A stretch of 64,000 nucleotides of DNA from Zhongshania sp. (GCF_029212375.1 NZ_JARGNU010000001.1:1-64000); one strand, 5' to 3'; counted from the stretch's first letter, positions 53,251 to 62,073 are shown. The notes: generated by a model not told the origin, from the sequence alone. Program-made: numbers and translations.

Positions 53251-54855
53251 ATGAATTTTACGCCGGACTATATCATTGTGGGAGCAGGCTCTGCAGGCTG
53301 CGTATTGGCTAATCGGCTGAGTGCTGACCCTGCGGTAAATGTTGTGCTGCTGGAGGCTGGCGGCAAAGACAGTAATCTTTTATATAGAATGCCCGCCGGA
53401 TTTTTCCCCTTGATGAAATCTGGGAAGGGAAATTGGAATTACGAATCCATCGCCCAGCCGGGTTTGGGCGGGCGCACCATGTACTTTCCGCGGGGTAAAG
53501 TTCTCGGCGGTTCTAGCTCAATTAATGGCTTGGTGGTGTCGCGGGGCAATGCCGGCGACTACGATCATTGGGCCGATTTGGGCAATGAAAATTGGTCGTA
53601 TGCAGACTGCCTACCATACTTTAAAAAAGTCGAGCGCATGCCGGGCGGTAATCCTGAGCAGCGCGGCTTAGATGGCCCCGTTGGCGTTACCGTTACACCC
53701 ATGGACAGCATGAACCCGAGTTCGCGGGCGTGGATAGACGGCGGTGTGCAAGCGGGCCATCCTTTTAATAAAGACATGAATGGCGGCGATCCGCACGGCA
53801 TGGCGCAAATGCAGGGCAATTACGCCGATGGCCTGCGGCAGAGCGCCTCGGCCTGTTATTTAAAGCCAGTATTATCCAGGCCCAATTTAAACGTAATTAC
53901 CGGTGCTTTAGTTAAGCGGGTGGTCGTTAGCGATGGTCGCGCCACTGGAGTGGAGTATGTTCATCGCGGTCGAACTCAGCAACTCGCCGCGCGCCGCGAA
54001 ATATTGTTATGCGGCGGGGCAATCAATAGCCCGCAAGTTTTGCAGTTATCGGGGATTGGTGATCCTGCGGATTTAGCGCCTCATGGAATTGAGCTCAAGC
54101 TGCCGTTGTTAGGGGTGGGTAAAAACCTAAAAGATCATATCGCCATTGCCGTTAAACAGCGCAGTACCAAGCCGTATTCACTATTGGCCGACTTAAAGCC
54201 GATGGCGATGATTTCTGCCTTGAGTAAATACCTGTTGTTTCGTTCTGGGCCGACTTCTGTTGGGGCGCTGGAGGCGTGGGGGCATCTTAAAACCTCGCCG
54301 GATTTAGCCTATCCAGATTTGCAAATCTACTCGGTGCCGATTATGTATAACGATCATGGCCGCGACATAATACAAGAAGAAGGCTTTATGGCGGTGATGA
54401 ACGGCTGCCGGCCCCGCAGTGCAGGCACGGTAAAAATACAATCTGCCGATGCGAGTGTAGCGCCAGCCATTGATCCTCAATATTTTACTGACCCAGACGA
54501 TTTGCGGGTGTTGCGCGACGCAATTAGATTAACGCGCAAAATTATTGCGCAGCCAGCTTATGATGATTTTCGTGGTATTGAATACGGTCCTGGTTCGCAT
54601 TGCGATGATGAGCAGGGCTTAGACCAGTATATTCGCCAGCACGCTAACTCGCTCTACCACCCTGTGGGCACCTGCAAGATGGGCAGCGACGACATGGCGG
54701 TTGTCGATGCCCAATTGCGAGTTCACGGGGTGCAGGGGCTGCGGGTTGTTGACGCGTCGATTATGCCTGAGATTATCAGCGGCAATACCAACTTCCCGAC
54801 AATGATGATTGCCGAAAAAGCGGCCGATATGATTATTCGTGGCGCTACTGCTTAA
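53251..54855 (+). CDS. GMC-family alcohol dehydrogenase (AlkJ-like)
   Basis: This is a 534-aa FAD-dependent choline-dehydrogenase-type enzyme. The FAD motif GAGSAGCVLANRLS is near residue 10, followed by the GMC signatures PRGKVLGGSSSINGLV and GGAINSPQVLQLSGIG, and C-terminal catalytic YHPVGTCKMG and SGNTNFPTMMIAEKAAD. AlkJ enzymes oxidise the alkanols made by AlkB or CYP153 to aldehydes and deliver electrons to the respiratory chain. It is preceded by the P450 and ferredoxin genes and followed by a hairpin terminator. Confidence 0.92.
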   Translation: MNFTPDYIIVGAGSAGCVLANRLSADPAVNVVLLEAGGKDSNLLYRMPAGFFPLMKSGKGNWNYESIAQPGLGGRTMYFPRGKVLGGSSSINGLVVSRGNAGDYDHWADLGNENWSYADCLPYFKKVERMPGGNPEQRGLDGPVGVTVTPMDSMNPSSRAWIDGGVQAGHPFNKDMNGGDPHGMAQMQGNYADGLRQSASACYLKPVLSRPNLNVITGALVKRVVVSDGRATGVEYVHRGRTQQLAARREILLCGGAINSPQVLQLSGIGDPADLAPHGIELKLPLLGVGKNLKDHIAIAVKQRSTKPYSLLADLKPMAMISALSKYLLFRSGPTSVGALEAWGHLKTSPDLAYPDLQIYSVPIMYNDHGRDIIQEEGFMAVMNGCRPRSAGTVKIQSADASVAPAIDPQYFTDPDDLRVLRDAIRLTRKIIAQPAYDDFRGIEYGPGSHCDDEQGLDQYIRQHANSLYHPVGTCKMGSDDMAVVDAQLRVHGVQGLRVVDASIMPEIISGNTNFPTMMIAEKAADMIIRGATA

Positions 54856-54917
54856 CCGATAAGTAAATTGACTAAGCAGTTTAACTAAATTCAGCAGTGT
54901 CTTGAATGCCCTTGCTT

Positions 54918-54945
54918 GGCCACTTTGAAAGTGGTCCTTTTTGCG
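54918..54945 (+). terminator. terminator after the GMC gene
   Basis: GGCCACTTT (54918-54926) and AAAGTGGTC (54928-54936) form a short stem with one wobble pair and are followed by CCTTTTT. It should end the P450-ferredoxin-GMC unit. Confidence 0.6.
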
Positions 54946-54960
54946 TTTTTTATCAATTCC

Positions 54961-56280
54961 TTAAAAGGCTTTACGCCACGCAACATCAACTGACGCGAGC
55001 TTGTTGCTCAAGGTAATTTGCTGCCCGCTAGCCAGCGGGTTGTTGCCGTTGATAGTTTGCTTGGGGACATAGTTAAACGTGAGGTCGATAGTATCTATCT
55101 TGTTGAAAGACCAGCTGATCCCCGCATTGTAATGCTCGTCAAAAACCGCGGTTGAGATCAGATTGTTAATTATCTCTTGTTGGTTTAGGGGCTTCTTGTG
55201 CACATCGCTATAGCCAAACCGCAGGGTGATTTGTTCGTCTACTCGATAATGTAGGCCCAACTTCAGTACGCTTAAATCACTCCAGCCAAAGCCGGGGCCG
55301 TTATCGTCGCCGTAGAGGCCTGGAGCGCTCCCAGAGTTGGCGTAGGCTTTAACCTTGGAGAAATAAATGCGCTGATAATCAACGAGTACGGTCAATGAAG
55401 GGTTCGCTTGCCATGCGAGTCCGTAATGAAGGTAGGGGGCAATATCTAAATCGCCTTGCTCGGCTAATAGCCCGCGATACTCTTGGTGCTTTTGCATATA
55501 GCCTTTGGATTGCAGGGTAAGGCCGGCAGTTAATTTATTGTTTATTGCCAAGCTTGCGCCTGCCTTTATACCGTAACCAAAACTTTGGGAATGGCCATTG
55601 TTGCTGAGTTTATCTGGTGCAGAGGAGGCTGGTGAAAATAGTTGAAAGCCGTTTACTTCTATCGTTTGGTAAATCAGCTCGGGGCTGATGCCGATGCGCA
55701 GTCGCTCATTCAGTTGATGTGACCACGTGGGGGCAATGAAAATTTGGGCGATATCAGATCCAGTGTCGCCGAAACACAAATAACCTTGTTGCGGCGTATT
55801 TGCTGGGCAGTTTGGATTGTCAAAGGCCTTGTAGTTGATATTGATACCGCCGTTGCCATAGACAGCAAGGCCAATTGCATTACGTTCATCTACTCTGTGA
55901 TGTATTGCGCCAAAGGGAACAGGGAACACACCGTGAACCTCGGCGGGCACATCGGGCTCGGCTCTGCGTTGACCTGGGGCGAATACAAAGGCGCCGTTGG
56001 TTTGGCTATTAGCTGCAGGCGTATTTGCGTAAGCGGTTTGTCCAGCAGACAGAAAAATACTGCCCAGCACCCAGCCGTCTTTCTCTAAAGATAAAATTCC
56101 AGCTGGATTCGTTGCAATTACCATACTGTCTTCGGCAAAAGCGACACCAGCGCCAGACAATGCGCGATTCGTTGCACCGGCACCATTTAAATAACTGCCG
56201 AGTCCGGCGTGGGTGCTTGCGCTAATAGCAAGGAGTTGACAGCTGAGCAAAAGGCTCAGTATTTGTGTTGTTCTTGTCAT
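54961..56280 (-). CDS. FadL/TodX-family hydrocarbon or fatty-acid outer-membrane channel
   Basis: This 439-aa outer-membrane protein has a signal peptide cleaved near STHA-G and the FadL-type N-terminal hatch pattern GLGSYLNGAGATNRALSGAGVAFAEDSMVIATNPAGI. The last residues SVDVAWRKAF end in Phe as in BamA substrates. Members carry long-chain fatty acids or hydrophobic xenobiotics. It lies downstream of alkB on the same strand behind a strong terminator, so it may have its own promoter in the 148-bp gap. Confidence 0.92.
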   Translation of the reverse strand: MTRTTQILSLLLSCQLLAISASTHAGLGSYLNGAGATNRALSGAGVAFAEDSMVIATNPAGILSLEKDGWVLGSIFLSAGQTAYANTPAANSQTNGAFVFAPGQRRAEPDVPAEVHGVFPVPFGAIHHRVDERNAIGLAVYGNGGININYKAFDNPNCPANTPQQGYLCFGDTGSDIAQIFIAPTWSHQLNERLRIGISPELIYQTIEVNGFQLFSPASSAPDKLSNNGHSQSFGYGIKAGASLAINNKLTAGLTLQSKGYMQKHQEYRGLLAEQGDLDIAPYLHYGLAWQANPSLTVLVDYQRIYFSKVKAYANSGSAPGLYGDDNGPGFGWSDLSVLKLGLHYRVDEQITLRFGYSDVHKKPLNQQEIINNLISTAVFDEHYNAGISWSFNKIDTIDLTFNYVPKQTINGNNPLASGQQITLSNKLASVDVAWRKAF

Positions 56281-56376
56281 GGGTGAATTCCTATTTTATT
56301 TTTTTAGTTTTTTTATAGAGCTTAGGAGCTTAGGTGTGCCGCTATCTGATGCAAAAATACCTTATTTAGAAATGAC

Positions 56377-56400
56377 AAAAGGGCAGCCAATTGGCTGCCC
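56377..56400 (-). terminator. rho-independent terminator of alkB
   Basis: GGGCAGCC-AATT-GGCTGCCC (56381-56400) is a perfect palindrome; on the minus strand it is followed by TTTT. It lies 28 bp after the alkB stop and before the FadL gene. Confidence 0.85.
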
Positions 56401-56428
56401 CGCAAGCGTGGGTAGTGTTTGGGAATAC

Positions 56429-57550
56429 TTAGGCGCCAGACATCTGCGCTTGAGTAGGATTGCTTTCGCGGTCAGCAAACCAGTCGGGCCAGCCAGCTTT
56501 ACGATTTTGCTCGCGAGCAAGTTCTTGCTCTTCGGCGCTGGCAAAGTTGAGATCCCAATCTTTTAGCGCAGGCATGATGATCATGCGGTGCCAAAGTGGT
56601 GGAATTAAGGCAGTGAGGAAGCAGACAAACACATTAGGCAATACCACTGCAGAGGTGTCTGGCTTTAAGCGGTAAAAGGGGATGTAAGCATCCAAGTGGT
56701 GGTCGGCGTGATTGGTGATTTCAAACGCCACTACGCGGCTAATGGGGTGCAAGTGATTCCATACGTGGCGGCGACCAATTGGCTTGCCGGGTACGCGCAC
56801 TTGGCCGTAGTGCTGAAAGTAGTTGAAGGTTTCTACCCAAAGCCGTGCTGCTGCTGCGCCGCCAAGACCAAATGCTAAGGCTGGTAAACCGCCAAGGGCG
56901 AACATGGCCAGTGCAAAAACGGTTAATGCGATTAAACCTTTCCACAGCTGGTGATGAATAGACCAGCGGCCATAGCCGCGTTTTACAAGGGCTTCGCTCT
57001 CTAGGCGCCATGCGGTTTTGGTGCTTTCGTATACGGCGTAGGGTGCAAATGAGTACAGCGTTTCACCGCGCGCTGCGGTGTCGCAATCATCTGGGGTGCC
57101 AACGTCGAGGTGGTGGCCAACCATGTGCGCAATATTACGGGTGGCATCAAGGTAAATAACTTGGCAATAGGTGCCCACAAACTTCATGAGACTGCCTTGT
57201 TTGTGATACAACTCGTGGGTGGTGGGTACGCCGATAATTACACCCAGCCACGAGGCAGACAGCGCGCCGCCAAGCATGGCCATAAAGCTCATATCGCCTT
57301 TGCCGATCTGCCAAGCCAGAATCATATACAGGCCCACAGAGAAAACGGCGCCCAACCAAACCGGAATTAGGGCAAGAGATGCATTTTTAATACTGCGTTG
57401 TTTGGTGTCGCGGGGCAAAACGCCGTCGATTAAAGCAAACAGCAACAGTGTAGATAGGCCGGTCCATGCGTAGATGCCGCCAGCACAAATGCCTACGGCT
57501 GCAGCGATCTGCGCCAATGGGCCTGTGTAATATCGTAAGTAATCAAACAT
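56429..57550 (-). CDS. alkB: AlkB-like alkane/xylene monooxygenase
   Basis: This is a 373-aa integral-membrane di-iron hydroxylase. The conserved His boxes are present in order: HELYH (112-116), HMVGHH (142-147), NYFQHYG (243-249) and NHADHH (280-285), among about six membrane segments. The third box has Gln where canonical AlkB has Glu (NYxEHYG) and the fourth lacks LQRHSDHH, so it belongs to a divergent AlkB/XylM-like branch. GGAAGG precedes the ATG at 57550. It needs rubredoxin, not encoded nearby. Confidence 0.87.
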   Translation of the reverse strand: MFDYLRYYTGPLAQIAAAVGICAGGIYAWTGLSTLLLFALIDGVLPRDTKQRSIKNASLALIPVWLGAVFSVGLYMILAWQIGKGDMSFMAMLGGALSASWLGVIIGVPTTHELYHKQGSLMKFVGTYCQVIYLDATRNIAHMVGHHLDVGTPDDCDTAARGETLYSFAPYAVYESTKTAWRLESEALVKRGYGRWSIHHQLWKGLIALTVFALAMFALGGLPALAFGLGGAAAARLWVETFNYFQHYGQVRVPGKPIGRRHVWNHLHPISRVVAFEITNHADHHLDAYIPFYRLKPDTSAVVLPNVFVCFLTALIPPLWHRMIIMPALKDWDLNFASAEEQELAREQNRKAGWPDWFADRESNPTQAQMSGA

Positions 57551-57653
57551 GAGCAATCACCTTCCTGCATCAAATTATTGTTAGTGAATGGCGCAACGGA
57601 ATGGCATGTGCGCCGAGCATTGTCGCTGATGACCAGTATGGAACTGTACAAAA

Positions 57654-57710
57654 ATTAACACAGGTCATTTATTGCCAATATAAGGTCATTTGTTGCCAAC
57701 CTGTGTTAAT
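57654..57710. promoter_or_regulatory. alkB-araC operator: direct repeats inside an inverted repeat
   Basis: AGGTCATTTATTGCCAA (57662-57678) repeats at 57683-57699 with one difference, at a 21-bp period (two helical turns), a typical AraC-family half-site arrangement. A perfect 12-bp inverted repeat, ATTAACACAGGT (57654-57665) and ACCTGTGTTAAT (57699-57710), encloses both. It lies about 104 bp before alkB and 57 bp before the araC-type gene. Confidence 0.75.
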
Positions 57711-57766
57711 CGCGTAACAATCCAGTAATTGAGGTGCGTAATGGCAGCCACTTAGTGAGGGTGAGG

Positions 57767-58798
57767 ATGGAATTTTCTGACAGTACCATGACAGTAGCGG
57801 GTATCCCGATGACCTACTCGCGGGTGGCGGCCAGAGCGCTGGGGCTTAGTGAGCGGCAGTTAGATGGACTCATGGCGGGGTCGGGAATGTCGGGGCGGGA
57901 TTTGCTGCGCGATGATCTCTATCTCAATGGTCGTCAACAGGTGCAGATACTGAGCAATGCTTTGGATATTGCTGGCGATGAGAGCTTTGGTTTGTTTTAT
58001 GGTCAGCAAATTACGCCATCTACGCACGGCCCAATGGGCTTTTTGGTGAATAGCAGCCCGACGCTCTTGGAAGCGCTAGAGGGTTTTCGCGATTATTTAC
58101 CGTTGCGCATGAATCTCACGGCGGTGTCGGTGCGCAAAAAAGACGATTGGCTGGAGTGCCGCCTAGGGGTGAGCCCTGGGGTGACGCAAAAGGTCTATCG
58201 CTTGTTCATTGAAACCCTCAGTCTCGGGCTGCTTGCCATTGCTGAATCCATTTTGGGGCGGCCGCTATCAGAGGGGCGGCTGTGGCTGAGTTACGAGGCT
58301 CCCGCGTATAAAGACCAGTACCAAACGGCCTACCCCTGCGCGGTGAGTTTTTCAGCGAGTGAAAACCTGCTGCGCATTCCGGCGGCGCTGGTCAATACGG
58401 TGAACGCGTCATCAGACTCTCGAAATTATGAACAGGCGCTGGACCAGTGCCGGCAATTATTGCAGCAAATGACCACTGATCGGCACAGCGTGGCAGGTCA
58501 GGTGCGTCGATTATTGCTGTCTAGCCCAAATCACCAGCTCGTGGAGGCGAGTGTTGCTGCGGCGCTGTTTGTCAGTAAACGGACTTTGGCGAGGCGGCTG
58601 GAACAGGAGGGAACGGGCTTTCGAATTGTGCGTGATCAGGTGCTGTCGTCACTGGCCGAGGGCTACCTCCAGAACACTCAGCTGAGTGTCGATGTAATTG
58701 CCACGTTGCTTAACTACCACGATAGTTCAAATTTTCGTCGCGCATTTAAGCGTTGGCACGGTATGTCTCCAGACACCTTTCGTAAGCGTGTTAATTAG
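57767..58798 (+). CDS. AraC-family transcriptional regulator
   Basis: This protein of about 343 aa has the long arabinose_bd-type N-terminal domain (LNGRQQVQILSNALDIAGDESFGLFYGQQITPSTHGPMGFLV) and a C-terminal AraC/XylS double helix-turn-helix (VEASVAAALFVSKRTLARRLEQEG, then YHDSSNFRRAFKRWHGMSPDTFRK). This layout is shared with OruR and with alkane/fatty-acid regulators. ATG 57767 has GAGG upstream; a GTG at 57734 is also possible. It diverges from alkB, whose control region holds AraC-style repeats. Confidence 0.9.
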   Translation: MEFSDSTMTVAGIPMTYSRVAARALGLSERQLDGLMAGSGMSGRDLLRDDLYLNGRQQVQILSNALDIAGDESFGLFYGQQITPSTHGPMGFLVNSSPTLLEALEGFRDYLPLRMNLTAVSVRKKDDWLECRLGVSPGVTQKVYRLFIETLSLGLLAIAESILGRPLSEGRLWLSYEAPAYKDQYQTAYPCAVSFSASENLLRIPAALVNTVNASSDSRNYEQALDQCRQLLQQMTTDRHSVAGQVRRLLLSSPNHQLVEASVAAALFVSKRTLARRLEQEGTGFRIVRDQVLSSLAEGYLQNTQLSVDVIATLLNYHDSSNFRRAFKRWHGMSPDTFRKRVN

Positions 58799-59027
58799 CC
58801 TGGCTCGTAGGTTTGTGCTGCGGCTAATGTGGTTCGTTAGCTGTGGCTTGGCTTAATGGCTTGATTTTGTTACTTATCCTACTTGCAATGGCGCGGCGGG
58901 AAGCCCCGTATTTAGTAGTTTTTAATAGGAAAATAGACATACATTTAGCTTGGAAATTGTTACTATATGAATAGTTAAAATTTAAGGTGTTTTAAGTGCC
59001 GATGAAGCGGCAAATTAGGGGTCTGTG

Positions 59028-59546
59028 ATGGCAAAGGTGGCAAGTTCTAAAGGGTATGACGAAGCGTTATCAGGTGACCTGCAGGTTTCTGATGAAGATG
59101 CAAAAATTCGTCTGGGATTTTTGATTCACGACGCTGCGCGTTTGCGCCGTATTGTGATTGATGAAATTTTTAAGCCACTGCGTGTTACGCGCTCGCAGGC
59201 TTGGGCGCTTGCCTATCTGTCGCGACGCGACGGGCTTACCCAGTCAGACTTGGCTGACGACATGAATTTAGGCAAGGTCACCTTAAGCGGTTTGATTGAC
59301 CGTTTGGAAGATGTCGGCATGGTTGAACGCCGCGCAGACCCTGGCGATCGCCGTATTAAGCGTATTTTTATCACCAAAGAAGGTCGGCGCGTTATTAAAG
59401 AAATGCGCATCCTTACCTTGGACTGCAATGAGCAGATGTTAGACGAGATTAGTCATGAAGAGGTGGTGCAGGTGGTTGATGTGCTGCGTAAGCTGAATCG
59501 CAATATCAAAACCATGAAAGCCAATATGGCGATTAAAGACAAGTAG
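59028..59546 (+). CDS. MarR-family transcriptional regulator
   Basis: This is a 172-aa winged-helix repressor. The DNA-binding part reads LTQSDLADDMNLGKVTLSGLIDRLEDVGMVERRADPGDRRIKRIFIT (about residues 68-115), flanked by dimerisation helices. A GTG lies one codon upstream of the ATG. It precedes the meta-cleavage operon on the same strand but is separated by a terminator and a promoter-like region, so it is transcribed separately and could repress that operon. Confidence 0.92.
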   Translation: MAKVASSKGYDEALSGDLQVSDEDAKIRLGFLIHDAARLRRIVIDEIFKPLRVTRSQAWALAYLSRRDGLTQSDLADDMNLGKVTLSGLIDRLEDVGMVERRADPGDRRIKRIFITKEGRRVIKEMRILTLDCNEQMLDEISHEEVVQVVDVLRKLNRNIKTMKANMAIKDK

Positions 59547-59558
59547 CGCTTGCTCTCG

Positions 59559-59593
59559 CACCCCAGCAAAGGCTTTGCTGGGGTGGTTTTTTT
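59559..59593 (+). terminator. rho-independent terminator after marR
   Basis: CACCCCAGCAAAG (59559-59571) pairs perfectly with CTTTGCTGGGGTG (59573-59585) around a single G, followed by seven T residues (59587-59593). Confidence 0.95.
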
Positions 59594-59921
59594 GACTGCC
59601 GTTCCGGTGGTCGACGCTCCCTGCGAGTGCAATTCCCTTGTTTCGTGTTTCTCCTGTCTGTCCGCTGTGGCTGTTTGGCCTAGTATTCCTTTCGATCCCC
59701 ATGTTATTTCTGAGCTTTATTCCACATAGCGACTGTTTTCGGTAGTTCGGCAGCGTTTGGTCTGCGGTTTCGCATCGTGGTTTATACCTAGTTTACGTGT
59801 AGAAATTTTAAGCGCTAGCTGTTGACAGAATTCTCAAATATAAATACAGTGCGTTTACACGGTTTGTTTGTGCCTTGTGTTATCGAGGCCTCAACCCCAA
59901 TAATTAAAAGGGCAGATATCC
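59594..59921. other. intergenic control region of the meta-cleavage operon
   Basis: This 328-bp gap contains a promoter-like sequence at 59822-59850 about 70 bp before the dioxygenase start. I see no clear palindrome for the upstream MarR protein and no gene; a 66-codon frame at 59822 is out of frame with the operon and lacks a ribosome site. Confidence 0.6.
59822..59850 (+). promoter_or_regulatory. candidate sigma-70 promoter of the meta-cleavage operon
   Basis: TTGACA (59822-59827) is a perfect -35 element; 17 bases later TACAGT (59845-59850) matches the -10 consensus at 4 of 6. The 5' UTR would be about 65 nt. Confidence 0.45.
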
Positions 59922-60827
59922 ATGCATGTTCCATTTTTGTATCGCCAGCTCAGTTACGTTGCTCTGAATGTAAGCGATTTGTCCCGTTCAACCAGTTTTT
60001 ACTCAGATTTACTCGGTCTTGAATTGAGTGCTGAGCAGTCTGGCGAGTGCTCCGCTTTGCGCTGCGACAGTCACGCGGCAAGCTTGCTTTTGTACCAAGC
60101 TGACGAGCCGGGCCTGCGTCGGGTGGCATTTCAGCTGGCGTCGCGGGCCGATCTGGCGGCGGCCGCCACGCATTTTGAGTCTCGCGGTTATGAGATATGG
60201 CCAATTCCCAGCGAAGAGCTACCGTTTTTGCGGGTTGCCGGTGGCTTTCGTCTCTATGAGCCAACAACGCAGGTAACATTTGAGTATTTTGCATCGGTAA
60301 TGGATTTGGGCAAGGCATATCAGCCAACGGTCGCCAATATTCAACGTCTAGGGCATGTGGTGTTGCGAGTAGTCGATTTAGACGGCTGCTGGGAAGTGCT
60401 CGAGCGCGATTTCGGCTTGCTTAGTTCAGACTTTGTTGAAGACAAGGCGGTATGGGCGCGGTGCTACCCCAACCCCTTTCATCACAGCTTTGCCTTGGTA
60501 AAGAGCCCCGAGAATGGCTTACATCATGTGAATTTTATGGTTAGTGAAATTGATGATATTGGCCGCGCCCGAAATCGTTTGATGGACGCGGGCGTGGATA
60601 TCGTATTTGGCCCCGGTCGCCATAAACCCTCGGGCAGTGTGTTTCTCTATTTTCTTGATCCCGATGGTATGACCGCCGAGTTTAGTTTTGGCATGGAAGA
60701 GTTCCCCGAAGAAAATGCGCGAGAACCGCGTATGCTAGAAAACTCCTCAACTACAATGGATCTTTGGGGTGGCAAACCAAAACCGACGTTTTCTAGCGCT
60801 GGCGTTATTGCCGGCAAGGATCGCTAA
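59922..60827 (+). CDS. type I extradiol ring-cleavage dioxygenase (VOC fold)
   Basis: This 301-aa two-domain vicinal-oxygen-chelate protein opens a catechol-type ring next to its hydroxyls using Fe(II). Metal ligands are visible in the second domain: His145 (LGHVVLRV), His201 or His202 (GLHHVNF) and Glu253 (TAEFSFG), with Tyr243 in FLYFLDPDG. The N-terminal domain lacks them, as in this family. The substrate cannot be read from sequence; the downstream SDR, hydrolase, dehydrogenase and aldolase define a full meta-cleavage route. Confidence 0.88.
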   Translation: MHVPFLYRQLSYVALNVSDLSRSTSFYSDLLGLELSAEQSGECSALRCDSHAASLLLYQADEPGLRRVAFQLASRADLAAAATHFESRGYEIWPIPSEELPFLRVAGGFRLYEPTTQVTFEYFASVMDLGKAYQPTVANIQRLGHVVLRVVDLDGCWEVLERDFGLLSSDFVEDKAVWARCYPNPFHHSFALVKSPENGLHHVNFMVSEIDDIGRARNRLMDAGVDIVFGPGRHKPSGSVFLYFLDPDGMTAEFSFGMEEFPEENAREPRMLENSSTTMDLWGGKPKPTFSSAGVIAGKDR

Positions 60828-60829
60828 GC

Positions 60830-61597
60830 ATGGTTATGCAATCTTTATCGGGCAGGCTTGCCATCATTACTGGCGCCTGCAGTGATATTGGCAAGGCAAT
60901 AGCGAGCTGCTTTTTAGAGGCCGGCGCAGATTTAGTTCTGGCCGATCTCGATATTAAAAAATTGGCTGATCTGCAGGCCAGTCTCGCCGTGCTCGCAACG
61001 GCGGAGCAGCGCATTGCGGTGAAAGCCGGTGACTTGTCGCTGCAGGCGGATGCCGAGGCCTTGATTCGCGTTGCCGAGGAGTTGGGCGGCGCCGCAATAC
61101 TCGTGAATAACGCCGGTGGCGGCATAATTAAACCGTTTATTGAGCACACGCCAGAAACGCTTACCCAAACCGTTAACCGCAATTTGTGGACGGCGCTGTG
61201 GTGTAGCTGGAGTGTATTGCCTTTTATGAAGGCGCGGGGCTTCGGACGAATTATTAATATTGGCGCTGATTCAGTGCGCAATGGTTTGGCAGATCACGCG
61301 GCCTACAATGCCGCTAAGGGCGGCGTTCACGGTATGACCACTGGCTTGGCGAGGGAGTTTGCGCGCGACAATATCACCGTGAATACGGTAGCGCCCTGCG
61401 CGGTTCAAACTGCAGCGCTCGCGCATTTTCTTGAAAAAGATCCCGCTACTGCAGAAAAATTTCTCAATGTTATTCCCATGGGGCGCGCCGCGAAAACGAT
61501 TGAGGTTGCCTCTATGGTGCGCTATCTCGCCAGTGACGATGCCGCGTTTGTAACGGGCCAGGTGATAAGTGTAAACGGTGGCTCAACAATGCTATAA
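60830..61597 (+). CDS. SDR-family oxidoreductase
   Basis: This 255-aa short-chain dehydrogenase has NNAGGGIIKP, catalytic Tyr/Lys in YNAAKGGVHGM and the C-terminal VTGQVISVNGGSTML. The cofactor motif reads TGACSDIG, with Asp replacing the middle Gly of TGxxxGxG. Between an extradiol dioxygenase and a Rieske ferredoxin it could be a cis-dihydrodiol dehydrogenase, which makes the catechol; a 3-oxoacyl reductase is the alternative. An internal ATG at 60836 could also be the start. It begins 2 nt after the dioxygenase gene. Confidence 0.88.
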   Translation: MVMQSLSGRLAIITGACSDIGKAIASCFLEAGADLVLADLDIKKLADLQASLAVLATAEQRIAVKAGDLSLQADAEALIRVAEELGGAAILVNNAGGGIIKPFIEHTPETLTQTVNRNLWTALWCSWSVLPFMKARGFGRIINIGADSVRNGLADHAAYNAAKGGVHGMTTGLAREFARDNITVNTVAPCAVQTAALAHFLEKDPATAEKFLNVIPMGRAAKTIEVASMVRYLASDDAAFVTGQVISVNGGSTML

Positions 61598-61636
61598 GCA
61601 TGATTGAGCAGTTTGTAACCGAATTGGAGAAATATT

Positions 61637-62017
61637 ATGAGTAGTGATGTTATCGCTAAAGACGATCATCAAACTGAGGAGTGGGCTTTTATCTGCAAAG
61701 TGGCGGATCTGCCGCGCGGCGATATTGGTACCGCTAAGCATCCTGGTGGCCGTTTGGATTTAGCGATTTATCAGCTCGACGGCGAAATATATGTAACCTC
61801 AGATCGTTGCACCCATGGTGCCGCTTCATTGAGTGAAGAGGGCGAGCAGATGGGACATATTGTGGAGTGTGCTTGGCATAATGGTCGTTTCGATGTGCGC
61901 ACTGGCGAGGCATTAACGATGCCGTGCCGCGCGCCGCTACCATTTTTTGACGCCAAGGTGGTCGATGGTGATATTTTCATAAATCCCAAACCTAAGCGGT
62001 TTAAAAAACCTGAATAA
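61637..62017 (+). CDS. Rieske [2Fe-2S] ferredoxin
   Basis: This is a 126-aa Rieske protein with ligands Cys58, His60, Cys78 and His81 (CTH..., CAWH). Its size and lack of a membrane anchor fit the ferredoxin of a multicomponent aromatic-ring hydroxylating dioxygenase. No oxygenase alpha or beta subunit or reductase is in the window; these may lie beyond 64 kb. Alternatively it belongs to an unrelated oxygenase. It lies 39 nt after the SDR gene. Confidence 0.92.
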   Translation: MSSDVIAKDDHQTEEWAFICKVADLPRGDIGTAKHPGGRLDLAIYQLDGEIYVTSDRCTHGAASLSEEGEQMGHIVECAWHNGRFDVRTGEALTMPCRAPLPFFDAKVVDGDIFINPKPKRFKKPE

Positions 62018-62073
62018 GCACTCTTAATCTTTATTCAAAAATAAGTAATTTAAATTATTCGGTGGAGAAAAGC

